From: Chloroflexota bacterium
GTDB lineage: Bacteria; Chloroflexota; Anaerolineae; J102
DNA: 9,325 bases
Reading direction: 5' to 3'
Assembly (NCBI GenBank): GCA_003353825.1
Contig: PIVW01000214.1
Span: 1-9,325, forward strand
The notes under the pieces are model-generated. The model was given only the letters and a program-made list of their open reading frames with translations. It was not told the origin of the DNA and searched no databases. The translations under genes and the position numbers were made by a program. Within the stretch, counting starts at the first letter, position 1. Every line of letters starts with the position of its first letter. Shown in pieces: positions 6,658 to 9,325 of this stretch.

Positions 6658-7857
6658 TTAAGCTGGAATCGTCAGCTCATCCAAACTACGCGGATAGTTC
6701 GTCAAAATGTTGCAGCCCGTGTTGGTCACAACGATGGTGTCGGAGTGGCGGAAACCGCCAATATCTGGCGCGTAGAATCCTGGCTCTACGCTCATTACCA
6801 TGCCTGGCTGCAGAATGGTGTCATCGCCGCGGTCGAAGAATGGCATCTCATGCCCCTCGTAGCCGCGGCCGTGGCCTGTGTGGTGGTGGCGCATATGCAG
6901 CACGCCCATATTCTCCGCGAAATCGTAGACCGCCTGATCTACGGTGCTACAAGGAATCCCCGGCCGGATCATCTCGAAAGCAATATCTTGGGCCTTGCAC
7001 ATGATGTCGAAGAGCCGTCGCTGCTCGGCAGTGGGCGTGCCTAAAATCATTGTACGTTCAAGTTCGCTGGAGTGTCCGTCCAGAATGGCGCCGCCAGACC
7101 AACTGATGATGACATCGCCTTCTTCCATGGGGCGGTTGGTGTCAAGCGGGTGAGGTAGGGCGCTGGTGGGGCCGGCGATCAGCCCTCCAGGCACGGGAAT
7201 ACTGCCGTTGTCCTGACCAATATAGTCGATGCCCAGCTTCGTTAATTCATCGAACATCATACTCACCCCCTCGGCGCAAGCCACGAGACTGACTTCGATC
7301 TCCGTCTTGCCTGACGCGATGATGTCCTGGATGAAGCGGTGTTGCATATTGCCGAAGATGACCGAGTTGCGGATCAGTTGGATCTCGGCCGGGGACTTGA
7401 TCATCCGCATTTCCTCGATCAGGTAGGGCCAAGTTGCGATCTCGATGCCGCCCAGCACGTCGGACAACGAGGGGCCGCGGTAACCCGGCGCTCCATAAGA
7501 TAGGGAGTCGGCCGCCAGGCGATCGGGCGAGAGGCCCATCCTGGTGATAAGCTCAAAAAGGTACTCAAATGGATGGCGGAGATCAGGATACTCGGGATAG
7601 ACCTGTACCGTCTTGAGCCAGGGCACACGGATAGGAAGATGCGCCTCTTCCAACTCTGGGACGAGGATACCCGGCTCACCCTCGGCTGGTACGAGCAAAA
7701 CCACGGGGCGCTCGCTCGGCGAGTGTCGAAAGCCGGTTAGGTACAGAATGCTTACTGCGCTGAAGAGACAGAGGGCGTCTCTTTCTGCGTCCCGCAGGGC
7801 TTCTCGAACCCTGTCGAGTCTTGCGGTATATTCCTCAGGCGGAAGCTCGATCATCAT
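6658..7857 (-). CDS. M24-family hydrolase, creatinase/Xaa-Pro dipeptidase-like, with altered metal site
   Basis: This is a 399-residue protein with a creatinase-type N-terminal domain (about 9-150) and an M24 pita-bread domain (about 160-390). H329 (TGHGRG), H336-E337 (GHEMPF) and E358 (MSVEPGFY) are the usual conserved residues. Of the five metal ligands, the first Asp is replaced (ISWSGG, 251-256), the second is Glu265 (SSELERT) and the last Glu is Ser372 (GGFRHSDT). ELERT closely matches the ALERT segment of metal-independent creatinase, whose Glu contacts substrate. I infer a creatinase- or ectoine-hydrolase-like enzyme cleaving an amide or amidine C-N bond rather than a proline peptidase. 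The frame opens with two ATG codons; AAGGAG is 11 nt before the first. The first ATG overlaps the stop of the preceding small ORF. It is cytoplasmic, with no signal peptide. Confidence 0.87.
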   Translation of the reverse strand: MMIELPPEEYTARLDRVREALRDAERDALCLFSAVSILYLTGFRHSPSERPVVLLVPAEGEPGILVPELEEAHLPIRVPWLKTVQVYPEYPDLRHPFEYLFELITRMGLSPDRLAADSLSYGAPGYRGPSLSDVLGGIEIATWPYLIEEMRMIKSPAEIQLIRNSVIFGNMQHRFIQDIIASGKTEIEVSLVACAEGVSMMFDELTKLGIDYIGQDNGSIPVPGGLIAGPTSALPHPLDTNRPMEEGDVIISWSGGAILDGHSSELERTMILGTPTAEQRRLFDIMCKAQDIAFEMIRPGIPCSTVDQAVYDFAENMGVLHMRHHHTGHGRGYEGHEMPFFDRGDDTILQPGMVMSVEPGFYAPDIGGFRHSDTIVVTNTGCNILTNYPRSLDELTIPA

Positions 7858-8048
7858 GACCAGGAGGTCTCCTTACCTGGGTGACCGGGAGGATAGGGAT
7901 GGACGCAGTAGGCGATGACCCGTTTGCCAGACAAAGCATTGTACACACAGATGTCGAAAGCCGACAAAAACAACGTGATGAGCGTAGCATAACGTACGGC
8001 ACGGGTCAAACCTAAATCTCGGTAAAACTTTAGTGATTCTTTTCTCAT
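7854..8048 (-). CDS. Small hypothetical protein, 64 aa, one possible membrane segment
   Basis: The ATG overlaps the stop of the upstream M24 gene (ATGA), and its TGA overlaps the ATG of the downstream M24 gene (ATGA), so the ORF fills the gap exactly. This double overlap is the main argument that it is translated, by coupling. The product begins MRKESLKFYRDLGLTRAVRY and has a hydrophobic stretch at about 21-39 (ATLITLFLSAFDICVYNAL, one Asp). It ends in a Pro/Gly/His-rich tail (PYPPGHPGKE). I recognise no family. Its first half is more AT-rich than its neighbours, so a decayed remnant or a non-coding spacer remains possible. Confidence 0.45.
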   Translation of the reverse strand: MRKESLKFYRDLGLTRAVRYATLITLFLSAFDICVYNALSGKRVIAYCVHPYPPGHPGKETSWS

Positions 8049-9181
8049 TGCATTACCCGCCAACGCAGATCCCAGGGTATGGAAAACCGCTCGGCGCCGT
8101 CCGCCGTGATGACGATATTCTCGTCGATGTGAGTGAAGCCGGCATACGGTTCGACGTTGCGTCGGGCGTGGAAGGAGAAGGTCATCCCCGCCTCCAGCAC
8201 AGCATCCTGGTCTGTATCCAAGTTTCCCCACAGCGGCCACTCGATGGCATCCATTCCCTGGCCGTGGATGTCGTGATGCGGGGACTGCCTGTCAGTTAAC
8301 TTCCAGCCATCCTCCACGTACACCTGTTCCAGGGTGGCTGTCAGTTCGCTGAGTCTCACGCCGGGTCTGGCCTGCTTGCGCATCTCATCGTAGGCGCGCA
8401 ACTCCGTGTCCATCAGTTTCAGTTCCAACCGGGTGGGTTCCCGATAAGCACAGGTGACGTTCAACTCGCACCAGTGCCCACTCGGCCCGGTAACCTCCAT
8501 GTGGTAGTCCACCAGTCCGTCGAGAGTGACGACTTTCTCGCCGGGGATGTCGCCGTTGAAGAATACCAGCAGGTCGCGGCCACCTCCGGCCAGGATGACT
8601 TTGCAAGCCTCGGCAGCCAATTCTGCCTGGGTCCTGCCCGACTCCAACACCTCGACGAAGCGTTCCATGGCCGCTTTGGCCAGAACCCACAGTTCCCTGT
8701 TTTGCTCGATTTCCAGGGGGCTTTTTACGGCCCGAACCTGGTCGATGACCCGGTCAGCGTTGACGAATTCGACGTCAGGCAGGCTGCTGGCGAGGATCTC
8801 GTAGGTGCCGATGCCCATGGTTTGGCTGTAGCCGGCGATTCCGACCTTGCCTTGGGTCAGCCCTTTGCGCTTCATTGCCTGAGCGATTTCTACGACGATC
8901 TTTGGATCGCCGGTGACATCGGTGATCCAGTCGTTCTCCGCTATCATCTCAGCCACTGCGCCGCTGGTCAGCGTCAACATCGGCTCACCCGCCAATGGCA
9001 TCAGGATGGCACCGTCGTGAGCCCACAGATGGAAGTCGGTCAGGTAACGAAAATAGCCGCGACCTGTCCACCAGTGGCCTTTGCCGGCCAGGATCAGTGC
9101 ATCCAGACCCGCGCTCGACATCGACTCTCGTAATCGCTTGAAACGCAGATTGCGTTCCTCAATTCCGGGCTGTGTAGCCAT
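8045..9181 (-). CDS. Divergent M24-family hydrolase (aminopeptidase P/creatinase fold)
   Basis: This is a 378-residue protein. An N-terminal creatinase-like domain spans about 9-150, ending in VRAVKSPLEIEQNRE, the classic join to the M24 domain (about 160-375). H306 in IHGQGMD fits the conserved GHG histidine, and E314 in AIEWP the HE-P glutamate, but its preceding His is Ile. The other metal positions are changed: Glu229 (MEVTG) and Glu239 (CELNVT) replace the two Asp, His338 (FSFHARR) replaces Glu, and HIDEN (351-355) replaces the final R-x-E-D. It is therefore unlikely to be an ordinary metal-dependent Xaa-Pro peptidase; non-peptidase M24 enzymes include creatinase, ectoine hydrolase and DMSP lyase DddP. 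The ATG follows GAGAGG by about 8 nt. It is the first gene of the train visible here and starts 26 nt from the repeat element. Confidence 0.85.
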   Translation of the reverse strand: MATQPGIEERNLRFKRLRESMSSAGLDALILAGKGHWWTGRGYFRYLTDFHLWAHDGAILMPLAGEPMLTLTSGAVAEMIAENDWITDVTGDPKIVVEIAQAMKRKGLTQGKVGIAGYSQTMGIGTYEILASSLPDVEFVNADRVIDQVRAVKSPLEIEQNRELWVLAKAAMERFVEVLESGRTQAELAAEACKVILAGGGRDLLVFFNGDIPGEKVVTLDGLVDYHMEVTGPSGHWCELNVTCAYREPTRLELKLMDTELRAYDEMRKQARPGVRLSELTATLEQVYVEDGWKLTDRQSPHHDIHGQGMDAIEWPLWGNLDTDQDAVLEAGMTFSFHARRNVEPYAGFTHIDENIVITADGAERFSIPWDLRWRVMQ

Positions 9182-9207
9182 ACTTGTTCCTCTCTATTAT
9201 CGCTTAC

Positions 9208-9325
9208 GGCTCTTTGGGACTTCGCGTGACGATCACGAATTTCAGTCGATGATGCCCCCACACCTAGTGGCTGGTTGTGCCAGCGCCTAGATATAGTGTG
9301 GAAAAAATCAGCACCACGCGAAATC
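9208..9325. mobile_element. MITE-like element, right copy (outer end outside the window), ISL3-type ends
   Basis: The element starts GGCTCTTTGGGACTTCGCGT, the inverted partner of 98-119, and is in the same orientation as the left copy. Inside it, CCACAC (9257-9262) pairs with GTGTGG (9296-9301) and GGCTGG with CCAGC around a 5-nt loop, so this copy is an imperfect palindrome; the pairing is weakened in the left copy. By analogy the outer end should lie about 10 nt past the window. The expected 8-bp target duplication on this side is 9200-9207 (tcgcttac). It sits directly upstream of the first M24 gene, so it may separate that gene from an older promoter or supply a new one. Confidence 0.68.

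Noticed and set aside
8474..9133. 219-codon plus-strand ORF opposite the first M24 gene
   Set aside because: It is the antisense shadow of a well-supported gene, with no recognisable motif.
9182..9300. Promoter for the first M24 gene inside the right element
   Set aside because: TATATC and GATAAT hexamers occur, but neither has a credible -35 box at 16-18 nt.
9218..9325. Right-edge repeat as the 3' end of a third M14 gene
   Set aside because: Read on the minus strand it gives FRVVLIFSTLYLGAG, resembling the tail of the short M14 protein. That tail is itself element sequence with no match in the full-length paralogue, and the repeat has inverted ends, so a shared mobile element explains it better.

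Overview
This 9.3-kb window holds one long gene train, all on the minus strand (read right to left). It looks like a catabolic and uptake cluster from a moderately GC-rich bacterium. The solute-binding lipoprotein has a VTGC lipobox followed by an Ala/Pro/Glu-rich linker, a style common in Chloroflexota. That is the best taxonomic guess, at modest confidence, because there is no rRNA or marker gene here.

Layout in transcription order: (1) a divergent M24 'pita-bread' hydrolase (9181-8045); (2) a 64-codon ORF joined to both neighbours by 4-nt ATGA overlaps (8048-7854); (3) a second, creatinase-like M24 hydrolase (7857-6658); (4) a 201-nt leader with two palindromes and an orphan near-perfect Shine-Dalgarno tract; (5) a family-5 (Dpp/Opp-type) solute-binding lipoprotein (6456-4852); (6) a strong intercistronic hairpin (4807-4840); (7, 8) DppB- and DppC-type permeases; (9) a full-length M14 succinylglutamate desuccinylase/aspartoacylase-type deacylase (2783-1767); (10) an NAD-dependent epimerase/dehydratase (1760-783); (11) a second M14 deacylase lacking its C-terminal third (755-63). 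No transporter ATPase is encoded here.

Both edges of the window lie inside copies, in the same orientation, of a short non-coding element of about 129 bp (1-119 and 9208-9325). It has 22-bp terminal inverted repeats starting GGYTCTYTGGGA, like the ends of ISL3-family insertion sequences, so it is probably an ISL3-derived MITE. The left copy starts exactly where the second M14 gene stops matching its paralogue, so that gene appears truncated by insertion and ends in 18 element-encoded codons.

Working model (inference): a peptide-type ABC importer takes up an N-acylated or cyclic-amide compound, the M24 hydrolases open an amide or C-N bond, and the M14 enzymes remove an acyl group. Pairing an M24 hydrolase with an M14 deacylase is the logic of ectoine breakdown (DoeA/EutD plus DoeB/EutE). 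Here both families are duplicated, the M24 metal-ligand residues are altered, and an epimerase is added, so the substrate may be something else.
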